NCBI RefSeq assembly: GCF_900116855.1 | Contig: NZ_UETD01000010.1 | Location: 141,063 to 205,062, forward strand | From: Ruminococcus flavefaciens | GTDB taxonomy: Bacteria > Bacillota > Clostridia > Oscillospirales > Ruminococcaceae | Direction of reading: 5' to 3' | Length of the DNA: 64,000 nt | Shown: piece after piece, positions 26,118 through 33,829 of the stretch | How the letters are laid out: every line of letters begins with the position of its first letter | How positions within the stretch are numbered: position 1 is the first letter of the stretch | The notes under the pieces: generated by a model | Seen by the model: only the letters and a program-made list of their open reading frames with translations | Told to the model about the DNA's origin: nothing | Databases searched by the model: none | Translations under genes and position numbers: made by a program

Positions 26118-27662
26118 TTAGTCGGGAATGTTGTCGCTGTCATAGAAGAAGCTTCCGTTGTCATCGGGGAGAGTTGACTCCTTGGGGGAGTCCTTCTCCT
26201 GAGCGGGAGCAGCAGTCTCAACAACAGCAGCAGCCTTGGGAGCTGCCATCTTGCCGCCTAAGAAGCCTGCAAGGAGCGATCTGATGTCAACGCCGGTAGC
26301 CTCGGTGAGACCGTCGGTGATCTTTGTGGTAGAGCCGATGATGTCACCAACAAGCTTGCTGGAGTTGCCTTCGCCGTACATAGTGATCTTGTCGACCTGC
26401 GACAGAGGAGTAGCGGCGTTCTTTACTACCTCGGGGAGAGCCTTGAAGTACATTTCGAGAACAGCAGCCTCGCCGTACTTCTTCATAGCCTCAGCCTTAG
26501 CGTTGATACCCTCAGCCTCAGCAAGACCCTTAGCGCGGATAGCGTCCGCCTCAGCCTTACCTACGGCAGCGATACCCTCAGCCTCCTGCATCTTGGCGAA
26601 TTTCTGAGCTTCAGCCTCAGCCTTCTGAGCTTCCGCCTCCTGCTCACGCTGGAAACGATCGGCTTCAGCCTCCTTCTTGAGCTGATAGAGCTTGGCGTCG
26701 GCTTCCTGCTGAGCCTTATAGCGGTCAGCTTCAGCCTTCTTCTTGATCTGAGCTTCGAGAGCCTTTTCTGTGACCTCTGCCTCACGAGCCTTCAGCTCAA
26801 CGTCCTTTTCGGAGGCGGCGATGTTAGCGTTAGCCTTTGATACCTCAATGGTCTTACGCTGATTTTCGCGCTGTATCTCGTAAGCAGCATCTGCGATAGC
26901 CAGCTGGGTGTCGGCTTCCTTTTTGAGTTCAGCCTGACGGATAGCCAGCTCGTTGTTTTTCTGAGCGATCTCGGTCTCTGCGAGTATCTTAGCATCGTTG
27001 GCTTCTTTCTTAGCCTGAGCCTTGGCGATCTCGATCTCCTTCTCGGACTCAGCGCGTGCGATAGCAGCCTTCTTCTGGATCTTTGTGGTATTGTCGATAC
27101 CGAGGTTTTCGATCAGGTTCTGATCGTCGGTGAAGTTCTGAACATTGAAGGAAACGATCTCAAGGCCCATTCTGTTGAGGTCGGGAGCAGCGTTTTCCTG
27201 AACCTTCTCGGCGAAAGCCTTACGGTCGTTGACCATAGCCTCAAGGGACATCTGACCAACGATCTCACGCATATTACCTTCGAGTACCTCTCTTGCAACC
27301 TTAGCCACATAAGCTGTGTCCTTGTTGAGGAAGTTCTCAGCGCCCAGCTTTATGAGCTGAGGATCACTGCTGACCTTAACGTTAACGTTGGCGTCAACAT
27401 TGATATTGATGTAGTCTGCGGTAGGAACAGCGCTTGAAGTCTTTACGTCAACTGCGATGAGCTGGAGCTTCAGCTTATCCACACGCTCAAAGAAGGGTAT
27501 GCGGATGCTTGCCTTACCGATGATTATTTTTCTCCTGAGACCCGAGATGATGTACGCGGTGTCCGGGGGAGCCTTGATGTAGCCGGTAATGATTATAAGG
27601 AGGAGTAATATAACTCCTATTGCGATCGGGATAACGAGTCCCCAGTTGATGTTGTCAAACAT
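26118..27662 (-). CDS. flotillin-like SPFH domain protein
   Basis: 514 residues. One N-terminal membrane helix (about 7-28) is followed by an SPFH/band-7 domain (about 40-190). A long Ala/Glu/Lys-rich coiled coil (about 200-395, with many EAEA and KAEAD steps) and a C-terminal oligomerisation segment (YGEAAVLEMYFKALPEVVKNAA near 405) complete the flotillin pattern (YqiK/FloT type). It organises membrane microdomains and, in Bacillus, helps assemble protease and signalling complexes. The start at 27662 is chosen because GGAGG lies eight bases upstream; an earlier in-frame ATG is inside that site. Monocistronic: own promoter and terminator. Confidence 0.93.
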   Translation of the reverse strand: MFDNINWGLVIPIAIGVILLLLIIITGYIKAPPDTAYIISGLRRKIIIGKASIRIPFFERVDKLKLQLIAVDVKTSSAVPTADYININVDANVNVKVSSDPQLIKLGAENFLNKDTAYVAKVAREVLEGNMREIVGQMSLEAMVNDRKAFAEKVQENAAPDLNRMGLEIVSFNVQNFTDDQNLIENLGIDNTTKIQKKAAIARAESEKEIEIAKAQAKKEANDAKILAETEIAQKNNELAIRQAELKKEADTQLAIADAAYEIQRENQRKTIEVSKANANIAASEKDVELKAREAEVTEKALEAQIKKKAEADRYKAQQEADAKLYQLKKEAEADRFQREQEAEAQKAEAEAQKFAKMQEAEGIAAVGKAEADAIRAKGLAEAEGINAKAEAMKKYGEAAVLEMYFKALPEVVKNAATPLSQVDKITMYGEGNSSKLVGDIIGSTTKITDGLTEATGVDIRSLLAGFLGGKMAAPKAAAVVETAAPAQEKDSPKESTLPDDNGSFFYDSDNIPD

Positions 27663-27742
27663 ATAAACCTCCATATCATATGAGGGCGCTTATGCGGAGC
27701 GCCAATAGTTTTACGGCAGACTTGTTTCTGCCGTATGACAGT

Positions 27743-27771
27743 ATTATACAACAATTCCTTCTCTTTGTCAA
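27743..27771 (-). promoter_or_regulatory. promoter of the flotillin gene
   Basis: On the minus strand TTGACA (27771-27766), 17 bases, TATAAT (27748-27743), a consensus match. The leader contains a TACGGCAGA/TCTGCCGTA hairpin (27712-27735) and a GGCGCT/AGCGCC hairpin (27686-27703), possibly protecting the mRNA. Confidence 0.85.
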
Positions 27772-27972
27772 TATGCGACAAAATAATTACGGAGCGTATA
27801 CCTTAAAATATGGAATTGTGCAGAATATACAGAAGAAAATGCTAAAATAATAAGTTCATATGAACCTTTTATACAGTTTTAGGAACTCGGTTTGCTCCGC
27901 AGTGTACAAAAACGCTCCGAACACCGTTTATTACAGTTTGGTTACAGTTTGATTAAAGTTTGGGTACCGTTA

Positions 27973-28001
27973 TTGACTTTAGCCATATCACTGATTATAA
28001 T
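27973..28001 (+). promoter_or_regulatory. promoter upstream of the rtcB leader
   Basis: TTGACT (27973-27978), a 17-base spacer, TATAAT (27996-28001). The preceding 27772-27972 is AT-rich and shows no gene. Confidence 0.85.
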
Positions 28002-28034
28002 AATGCCATATTCTGCGAAAGGATGGTGAACACC

Positions 28035-28124
28035 ATGACAATAAGCATATATTACATACCCACAGCAAAACAAAATATAATTGATAAGCATGGAGTTTGC
28101 CCGATAAATTCAGCCATGTGCTGA
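28035..28124 (+). CDS. possible 29-residue leader peptide upstream of rtcB
   Basis: ATG at 28035 is preceded by GAAAGGATGG about 11 bases upstream; it encodes MTISIYYIPTAK... and ends at TGA 28122-28124. It lies between a consensus promoter and an intrinsic terminator, ahead of rtcB, which is the arrangement of an attenuation leader or a small independent gene. No amino-acid run typical of biosynthetic attenuators is present (three Tyr/Ile-rich codons only). The call rests on position and ribosome site. Confidence 0.35.
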   Translation: MTISIYYIPTAKQNIIDKHGVCPINSAMC

Positions 28125-28149
28125 AGCTTTGCGCATATTTGAGCATTGT

Positions 28150-28174
28150 GCACTCCTGCGGGGGTGCTTTTTTT
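28150..28174 (+). terminator. terminator/attenuator before rtcB
   Basis: GCACTCC-tgc-GGGGGTGC followed by TTTTTTT, 31 bases before the rtcB start. Confidence 0.8.
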
Positions 28175-28205
28175 ATGCGTTCGGGCAGCTTCGGAAAGGA
28201 AAAAT

Positions 28206-29411
28206 ATGATCATTTTAAACGGAAAATATAATTCAGCCAAGGTCTTTACCGATAACATCGAACAGGACGCAATTGCTCAGATCATCGCATTTTGCAGCCA
28301 GCCCATGAGCGAGGGAGCACAGATCCGCATCATGCCCGATGTTCACGCAGGCGCAGGCTGTACCGTCGGTACCACCATGACCATCACCGACAAGGTAATC
28401 CCAAATCTTGTGGGAGTTGACATCGGCTGCGGCATGGAGACCGTAAGGCTGAAGGAGAAACACATTGAGCTGCAAAAACTTGATAAGCTCATCTACGAGA
28501 AGATACCCTCGGGCTTTGCCATCAGGGAAAAGCCCCACCGCTACGGCGAAAAGATAGACCTGACCGAGCTTTACTGCTATAAGCACATCGACCCTCTCCG
28601 CGCGGAAAAGAGCATCGGCACTCTCGGCGGCGGCAACCACTTCATCGAAGCCGACAAGGGCGAGGACGGCAGCATTTACATCGTTATCCACTCGGGCTCC
28701 CGCCACCTCGGCGTTGAGACTGCAAAGTTCTACCAGAACGAGGCTTACAGGAGACTTAACAAGAGCAGTGACAAAGAGGCTGCGGAGCTCATTGCAAGGC
28801 TGAAGGCAGAGGGCAGGGAAAAGCAGATACAGTCGGAGCTGAAAAAGCTGGCAAATACCAAGACCACAGATGTACCCAAGCACCTTGCCTACTGCGAGGG
28901 AGAGCTCTTTGAGCAGTACATCCACGATATGAAGATAGTCCAGAAGTTCGCCATGCTCAACCGACAGGCAATGATGGACGAGATCATCAAGGGTATGCAC
29001 CTCCATGTTGAGGAGCAGTTCACGACTATACACAATTATATAGACACCGATACCATGATACTCCGCAAGGGCGCTGTTTCGGCGCAGGAAGGGGAGAAGC
29101 TCCTCATACCAATCAATATGCGTGACGGAAGCCTTATCTGCACAGGCAAGGGCAATGGGGACTGGAACTGTTCCGCGCCCCACGGTGCAGGACGCCTTAT
29201 GTCAAGGTCACAGGCCAAGCAGAGCTTCACTGTGTCGGAATTCAAAAAGCAGATGGCAGGCATCTACACCACCTCCGTAAACGCACAGACACTTGACGAG
29301 TGTCCCATGGCGTACAAGTCGATGGAGGATATCGTTGATAATATCGGCGATACGGTGGAGATAAACGAGGTCATCACACCCATCTATAATTTCAAGGCAG
29401 GCGAGGAATGA
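28206..29411 (+). CDS. rtcB: RtcB family RNA-splicing ligase
   Basis: 401 residues. It joins RNA 3'-phosphate or 2',3'-cyclic phosphate ends to 5'-OH ends with GTP and Mn2+. Key motifs are intact: MPDVHAGAG near 43, VDIGCGM with metal-binding Cys75, GGGNHF (141-146), HSGSRHLG (162-169) and the guanylated His326 in SAPHGAGR. The start at 28206 follows GGAAAGG; a TTG-initiated extension through the terminator is rejected. A small basic protein gene follows 15 bases after the stop. In bacteria RtcB repairs stress-cleaved tRNA or rRNA; no archease gene is seen here. Confidence 0.95.
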   Translation: MIILNGKYNSAKVFTDNIEQDAIAQIIAFCSQPMSEGAQIRIMPDVHAGAGCTVGTTMTITDKVIPNLVGVDIGCGMETVRLKEKHIELQKLDKLIYEKIPSGFAIREKPHRYGEKIDLTELYCYKHIDPLRAEKSIGTLGGGNHFIEADKGEDGSIYIVIHSGSRHLGVETAKFYQNEAYRRLNKSSDKEAAELIARLKAEGREKQIQSELKKLANTKTTDVPKHLAYCEGELFEQYIHDMKIVQKFAMLNRQAMMDEIIKGMHLHVEEQFTTIHNYIDTDTMILRKGAVSAQEGEKLLIPINMRDGSLICTGKGNGDWNCSAPHGAGRLMSRSQAKQSFTVSEFKKQMAGIYTTSVNAQTLDECPMAYKSMEDIVDNIGDTVEINEVITPIYNFKAGEE

Positions 29412-29426
29412 CCTGCGGGAGGCAAT

Positions 29427-29594
29427 ATGGAAAAATTTGTGTCATATGATAAAATGAGCAAAAAGGAGAAAAAGAAGATAGACTCATCAAAGAGAGGGAG
29501 CTGGAACGGCGTCGATCCTGCCACAAAGGTAGTGGAGACCGATAAGAAGCGCTATAAGCGCAAGCCAAAGCACCCCGAAAACTTTGACGAATAA
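29427..29594 (+). CDS. small basic protein downstream of rtcB
   Basis: 55 residues, starting MEKFVSYDKMSKKEKKKID, very rich in Lys/Arg, with a central RGSWNGVDPATKVV and a KRYKRKPKHP tail. It starts 15 bases after rtcB behind GGGAGG, so it is almost certainly co-transcribed. I do not recognise a characterised family. The composition suggests RNA or ribosome binding, and the RGSWNGVxP core looks like a conserved motif rather than random sequence. A companion role in RNA repair or ribosome rescue is inference only. Confidence 0.7.
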   Translation: MEKFVSYDKMSKKEKKKIDSSKRGSWNGVDPATKVVETDKKRYKRKPKHPENFDE

Positions 29595-29648
29595 TGTTAC
29601 AAAGCCTGTGAGGACTTCATTCTCAATACCGCCCATTCAACGGTATGA

Positions 29649-29677
29649 TTGACAAAAGTCCCGTAAGATGATAAAAT
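29649..29677 (+). promoter_or_regulatory. promoter of the second sigma/anti-sigma operon
   Basis: TTGACA (29649-29654), a 17-base spacer, TAAAAT (29672-29677). Confidence 0.8.
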
Positions 29678-29691
29678 AAAATATGCTTGGA

Positions 29692-29730
29692 AACTGCGGC
29701 AATAATACCCAAATTAGTGCCGCAGTTTTT
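29692..29730 (+). terminator. promoter-proximal terminator/attenuator
   Basis: AACTGCGGCA (29692-29701) / TGCCGCAGTT (29718-29727) followed by TTTTT (the T-run starts within the stem). It lies only about 10 bases after the predicted transcription start of the sigma operon, so it would yield a short RNA unless bypassed. Confidence 0.8.
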
Positions 29731-29825
29731 GTGCAGGCGTACAAAGATCAGGCTTCATGAGAAAAAGTAGCCGCTTTTGCGACATTTATATTACAGAAGC
29801 TTATCGACGGAAGGAAGTGAGACTG

Positions 29826-30302
29826 TTGATAGAGCCCGAACATTGCACGCTGATAATCGAAAAATACTATAATGAGATATTCAGCTATTGCTATGCAAAG
29901 CTCGGTTACAGTCATCATTCCGCAGAGGACTGCACACAGGAGGTCTTCGTGGTGTTCTTCTCAAAGCATGAGAGACTTGACGAGACCGACAACATAAGGC
30001 TGTGGCTGTACCGGGCGGCAGACAACGTCATAAAGGCGTTCGTGCGGAAAGCTCCGCCGCCTGCCGTGAGTCTCGAGGACAGTCCCGAGGCAATGAATAT
30101 CGCCGACAGCGGCGGTTTTACGGAAAACGGAGACAGCCCTCTTGACCTGCTGTCATCTGAGGAGAGACAGCTCCTGGAGCTGTACTACAACAGTGATTAC
30201 GGACAACGAAACGAAGCTGCAAAACGGCTGGGACTATCCCTGCCCGCGCTTTACAGAAAGATACACAAGCTGAAAAAGAAGCTTCGTGCCGCTGAAAAGT
30301 GA
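29826..30302 (+). CDS. ECF-type RNA polymerase sigma factor
   Basis: 158 residues from TTG 29826 (AAGGAA nine bases upstream); an ATG at 29757 in the same frame would add 23 residues but lacks a good ribosome site. Region 2 is visible in IEKYYNEIFSYCYAKLGYSHHSAEDCTQEVFVVFF and region 4 in SSEERQLLELYYNSDYGQRNEAAKRLGLSLPALYRKIHKLKKKL. It is followed by an anti-sigma-like membrane protein and a surface protein, forming a three-gene unit. Similar sigma/anti-sigma pairs in cellulolytic clostridia sense polysaccharides outside the cell; that role here is inference. Confidence 0.87.
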   Translation: MIEPEHCTLIIEKYYNEIFSYCYAKLGYSHHSAEDCTQEVFVVFFSKHERLDETDNIRLWLYRAADNVIKAFVRKAPPPAVSLEDSPEAMNIADSGGFTENGDSPLDLLSSEERQLLELYYNSDYGQRNEAAKRLGLSLPALYRKIHKLKKKLRAAEK

Positions 30303-30315
30303 GGCGGACGTTATC

Positions 30316-31377
30316 ATGAACAAGGAGTGGTTTAATTTGAAGGATATATCTATCACCGATAAGCTTTCGGATAAGAATATGCTATACGATCTGCAGCGGC
30401 TTCTCGATGAGGAGCTTGCAAAGCCCTTGGAGGAGCGTGATCTTGATGCCGTTAAGGACATTACCGACGCAATTGTCGGCATTAATGATGAGGAAATTCC
30501 GAAGCCTGTTGGCGCGGAGGGCATCCTCGCAGAAGTCAGCGCAAGGAAAAAGCGCGGACGCATCGTGCAGCTCCGCAGGTGGGCAGCAGTTATCAGCGCC
30601 TGCTTCGCAGTCTGCATCGCACTCAACTTCTACACCCTCAGGACCTACGGCTACAACGTCGTCGAGACATTGATCAAGGCTGTAAGCTCGGGCTTCAGTG
30701 TTGATCTGGCACATTTTGATGATCAGCTCCCGCTGTCACCTGCAACGACTGCGACTACTGTCACCACAGATGATATGCAGAGCGTGACCACTGTAACGGT
30801 CACGACCATCAAGTCGCAGAGCACACTGGGAAGCACGGAGGCAGAAACTACTGAGCCAATAACAACGACACGGTCGGCAGGCGGCAGTACACCTTCGGTA
30901 TCAGCAGATCCGCTGTCGGAAGCACTTGGAAACAGCGCTGAAGCGGCTGAGCCCGTTGTAAGAGCCATCTGGGAGGCATCCTCACAGAACGGCATGGAGG
31001 TCTGCTACCCGACATATATACCTCTTGATGCCGAGGGACTTGAACTGACGGATTCAAGCTCTGAGCAGCTGAAGGATTCCAAGGACCTTTACTTCACATT
31101 CTCAAACGGTGAAAAGACTCTTGATCTGATAATCGAGGAGTACATTTCCAAGGACCTGATGCCCGAGGCAGTGATCCCCAGCGATAAAATGGATTACTAT
31201 CTCATGGAAAGCGCGGATTACAACGGATTCATTATCTTTGAGGATGAGAGCAATACGGCACTTTTCGTGTACGGAAATACGGTCTATACTCTCCACACCA
31301 GAGGATTTGACCGCTCAGACATCAGGGATATAGCCGAGAATTTCGTTCCCTTCTTCACGGGATCATCGGAGAAGTGA
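30316..31377 (+). CDS. membrane-bound putative anti-sigma factor with Thr-rich linker and DUF4367-like domain
   Basis: 353 residues. The cytoplasmic segment (1-88) starts MNKEWFNLKDIS and ends in a basic RKKRGRIVQLRR stop-transfer-like stretch. One membrane helix follows (about 90-108, WAAVISACFAVCIALNFYT), then a Thr-rich linker (about 140-195) and a C-terminal domain (about 210-345) resembling DUF4367 (YPTYIPLDAEGLELT...TLHTRGFDRSDIRDIAENF). Such domains occur outside anti-sigma proteins. The Thr-rich spacer is the same type used by secreted cellulosomal proteins and would hold the domain away from the membrane. It starts 13 bases after the sigma gene. Confidence 0.72.
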   Translation: MNKEWFNLKDISITDKLSDKNMLYDLQRLLDEELAKPLEERDLDAVKDITDAIVGINDEEIPKPVGAEGILAEVSARKKRGRIVQLRRWAAVISACFAVCIALNFYTLRTYGYNVVETLIKAVSSGFSVDLAHFDDQLPLSPATTATTVTTDDMQSVTTVTVTTIKSQSTLGSTEAETTEPITTTRSAGGSTPSVSADPLSEALGNSAEAAEPVVRAIWEASSQNGMEVCYPTYIPLDAEGLELTDSSSEQLKDSKDLYFTFSNGEKTLDLIIEEYISKDLMPEAVIPSDKMDYYLMESADYNGFIIFEDESNTALFVYGNTVYTLHTRGFDRSDIRDIAENFVPFFTGSSEK

Positions 31378-31387
31378 GGGCAGCGGC

Positions 31388-32236
31388 ATGAAAATGAAAT
31401 ACATTACAGCTGCCTTTCTCGGAATACTTCTTCTGAATTCACCTGCACAGATGACTGTTAATGCGGTGGATAACAGCACATATGAACAGTACGAAAGAGC
31501 AATAGGACTTATAGAGAAATGTTCCATCAAGTGTACACCTGTCGCTGACGGAGCAATTGAGATAACAGCAAAGACACAGGTCTCGGGGAAGATCAGCGAG
31601 GTCGGCTTCAGGAACGTGGTGGTGCAGTACAGCAGCGACGGTCAGAACTGGAGCGATGAGGTATCGCTGGGAGACCTTACAAACAGCAACGCAAGATATT
31701 ACAGCCTTGACAGCCGCAGGGTCGAGGTAAAGGGCGGCGGATTTTACAGAGTTTCCGTTGTTCATTACGCGAGAGAGGGCTCAGACAGGATACAGACGGT
31801 GGTACAGACCTCATCGTCAAAATGGGTTCAGCCAAAGCCCCAGCCCGTTACCACAACGACAGCAAGAAGGACTACCACTTCGACAACAACTACCACCACA
31901 AGGACAACATCAAAGCGTGTGACCACAACATCCACTACCGCAGCAAGGGGGACTACCTCATCTGCTGCAAGAACGACATCTGCAACAGTATCGGGAACAT
32001 CTGCCCGTGGAAGGGTAACAGCCGCTTCCGTAAACGGTGCAAAGAGCACCTCGGGGACAAGGACTGAGACCGCTGCAAAGACCACATCAAAGCCCTCGCA
32101 GACCACTACTGCCGCAGCAGCACAGAGCAGCTCGCCCAAGACGGGTGACAGACTGCCTGTTATGGAGTTCACGGCACTTTGCAGCGCAGGAGCTGTTGCA
32201 CTTTTCCTGCACAGCAAGAGACCCAAGCGGAGCTGA
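31388..32236 (+). CDS. secreted Thr-rich protein with SPKTGD cell-wall-sorting-like tail
   Basis: 282 residues. It has a signal peptide (about 1-26, MKMKYITAAFLGILLLNSPAQ), then a beta-type domain (27-145) with FRNVVVQYSSDGQNWSDEVSLG, which looks like a fibronectin-like or YSIRK-free adhesion fold. A very long Thr/Ser-rich low-complexity segment (about 150-250) follows, and the end SPKTGD plus a hydrophobic stretch plus KRPKRS is the layout of a sortase substrate with a non-LPxTG motif. It is predicted to be attached to the wall. Third gene of the sigma/anti-sigma operon, 10 bases after the anti-sigma gene, so it may be the extracellular partner of that sensor. Confidence 0.75.
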   Translation: MKMKYITAAFLGILLLNSPAQMTVNAVDNSTYEQYERAIGLIEKCSIKCTPVADGAIEITAKTQVSGKISEVGFRNVVVQYSSDGQNWSDEVSLGDLTNSNARYYSLDSRRVEVKGGGFYRVSVVHYAREGSDRIQTVVQTSSSKWVQPKPQPVTTTTARRTTTSTTTTTTRTTSKRVTTTSTTAARGTTSSAARTTSATVSGTSARGRVTAASVNGAKSTSGTRTETAAKTTSKPSQTTTAAAAQSSSPKTGDRLPVMEFTALCSAGAVALFLHSKRPKRS

Positions 32237-32582
32237 TCCCGTTATATAAATGCACAAACATATCCTGTAAGGGGGACAATCAGAACAAAACGCATAATGC
32301 AGAACATCAATGCTGCGTCTGCGGACATGACTGCGGCTCCGGAAAGCCTATCTGCACGGGCGATCGGAGAACGGGTCGGGAAGCAGCTCCGCAAGCTGGG
32401 TAAATGCCGCGAAGCATAAGAGAGAGCATACACAGTCTTTCGGGGGAATTTGCCTGCGAGCCGTCACGAGGACGGCAGCTGACAGGCAGCATATAAGCGG
32501 CAAATAAATAAGACATCGCCATACACAGGCGTATTGACTTGTGCGACCTGTGTTCAGACAATAAGTTTTTTCTCCATAATTA
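32237..32582 (+). other. gene-poor 346-bp region with hairpins
   Basis: No convincing protein gene. One 40-codon frame (32297-32419) lacks a ribosome site. At 32448-32494 GCCTG...CAGGC encloses GCCGTC-acgag-GACGGC, a nested stem. The sequence is GC-richer than other intergenic stretches and could be an untranslated RNA or decayed coding DNA. Confidence 0.4.
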
Positions 32583-32616
32583 CCCTGTCCGCAGCACTCG
32601 GACAGGGACTTTTTTT
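32583..32616 (+). terminator. terminator of the second sigma operon
   Basis: CCCTGTCCG / CGGACAGGG (32583-32607) followed by ACTTTTTTT. Confidence 0.92.
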
Positions 32617-32622
32617 GCCTCG

Positions 32623-32651
32623 TTGACATCAATGCGTAAAGGGGATATAAT
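32623..32651 (+). promoter_or_regulatory. promoter of sbcDC
   Basis: TTGACA (32623-32628), a 17-base spacer, TATAAT (32646-32651), a perfect consensus 41 bases before the sbcD start. Confidence 0.9.
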
Positions 32652-32692
32652 TAAGTATATACTACCGTCAGTATGCAATAAGGAGGTAAGCT

Positions 32693-33829
32693 ATGAAATT
32701 CATACATCTCTCCGATCTTCACCTCGGAAAGCGGCTCAACGAGTTTTCCCTCATAGAGGATCAGGAGTTCGTATTGCAGGAGATATACAGCATAATATCC
32801 GAAGAGAAGCCCGATTTCGTAATTATCGCAGGTGATGTCTATGACAAGCCTGTTCCCTCGGCGGAGGCGGTGAGGCTGTTTGACGGCTTCCTCACAAGGG
32901 TATCGGAGCGCACGGAGCATATCTTCGTCATCAGCGGCAATCACGATTCTGCGGAGCGGATAGCCTTCGGTTCGCATATAATGGAAAAGAGCGGAATACA
33001 TATGTCGCCTGTATACGACGGAAATATAGTTCCCATGGTGCTTACCGACAGCTATGGGGAGTTCAATGTGTATATGCTGCCCTTTATAAAGCCCGTGACG
33101 GTAAGGAGATTTTTCCCCGATACAGCCGTGGAGTCCTACACCGATGCGGTAAATGCGGCGGTGGACGCCATGAACGCGGATTTTGACAAGAGAAACATCA
33201 TCATTACACACCAGTTCGTGACGGGAGCTTTAAAAAGCGACTCCGAGGAGATATCCGTGGGGGGCACCGACAATGTGGACAGCTCTGCCTTTGACGGCTT
33301 TGACTATGTTGCGCTGGGACATATCCACAGTCCCCAGAACGTGGGAAGTCCGCGCATACGCTACTGCGGAACTCCGCTGAAATATTCATTTTCCGAGGCA
33401 TTGCAGGAGAAGTCCGTCACTGTGGCAGAGATAAGGGAAAAGGGAACGCTTGACATCAGGACAGTTCCTATAATGCCGCGGAGAGATATGCGTGTGCTTC
33501 GCGGAGAGTTTGAATATATCGCATCGTCGGAGTGCAGCAGCGCAGGTGACAGGACGGATTATATCCATGCGGTGCTCACCGATGAGGAGGAGATACCCGA
33601 GGCAATGGGAAGGCTCCGCAGTGTCTATCCCAACATCATGAGCCTTGAGTACGACAACCGCCGCACAAGGAGCGACCACAGCGTCATGGCGGCTGCCGAA
33701 GCGGAGAACAAGCGTCCCATCGAGCTATTTGAGGAGTTTTACAGCATGAGCAACGGCGGAGAGATGTCGGAGCAGCAGCATGAGTATATTCAGGCACTCA
33801 TAGAGAAGATATGGGAGGGAGAAGAATGA
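32693..33829 (+). CDS. sbcD: nuclease SbcCD subunit D (Mre11-like)
   Basis: 378 residues. The five phosphoesterase motifs are in order: DLHLG (8-12), GDVYD near 48, GNHDS near 82, ITHQF near 166 and GHIH near 205. With SbcC it cleaves DNA hairpins and protein-blocked double-strand ends. The C-terminal part (about 250-378) is the capping and SbcC-binding region. AAGGAGG precedes the ATG. Its stop overlaps the sbcC start (ATGA), coupling their translation. Confidence 0.95.
   Translation: MKFIHLSDLHLGKRLNEFSLIEDQEFVLQEIYSIISEEKPDFVIIAGDVYDKPVPSAEAVRLFDGFLTRVSERTEHIFVISGNHDSAERIAFGSHIMEKSGIHMSPVYDGNIVPMVLTDSYGEFNVYMLPFIKPVTVRRFFPDTAVESYTDAVNAAVDAMNADFDKRNIIITHQFVTGALKSDSEEISVGGTDNVDSSAFDGFDYVALGHIHSPQNVGSPRIRYCGTPLKYSFSEALQEKSVTVAEIREKGTLDIRTVPIMPRRDMRVLRGEFEYIASSECSSAGDRTDYIHAVLTDEEEIPEAMGRLRSVYPNIMSLEYDNRRTRSDHSVMAAAEAENKRPIELFEEFYSMSNGGEMSEQQHEYIQALIEKIWEGEE

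Noticed and set aside
28146..28205. TTG-initiated extension of rtcB
   Set aside because: It would translate through the terminator hairpin; the ATG at 28206 has GGAAAGG and a normal RtcB start.
32297..32419. 40-codon frame in the gap before sbcD
   Set aside because: No ribosome site within a usable distance and no recognisable sequence; treated as non-coding.
32330..32500. Possible SRP RNA, cobalamin or c-di-AMP riboswitch
   Set aside because: Isolated motif-like words (GGGAAGCAGC, GGGGGAA) occur, but conserved blocks and their order do not fit any of these RNAs.
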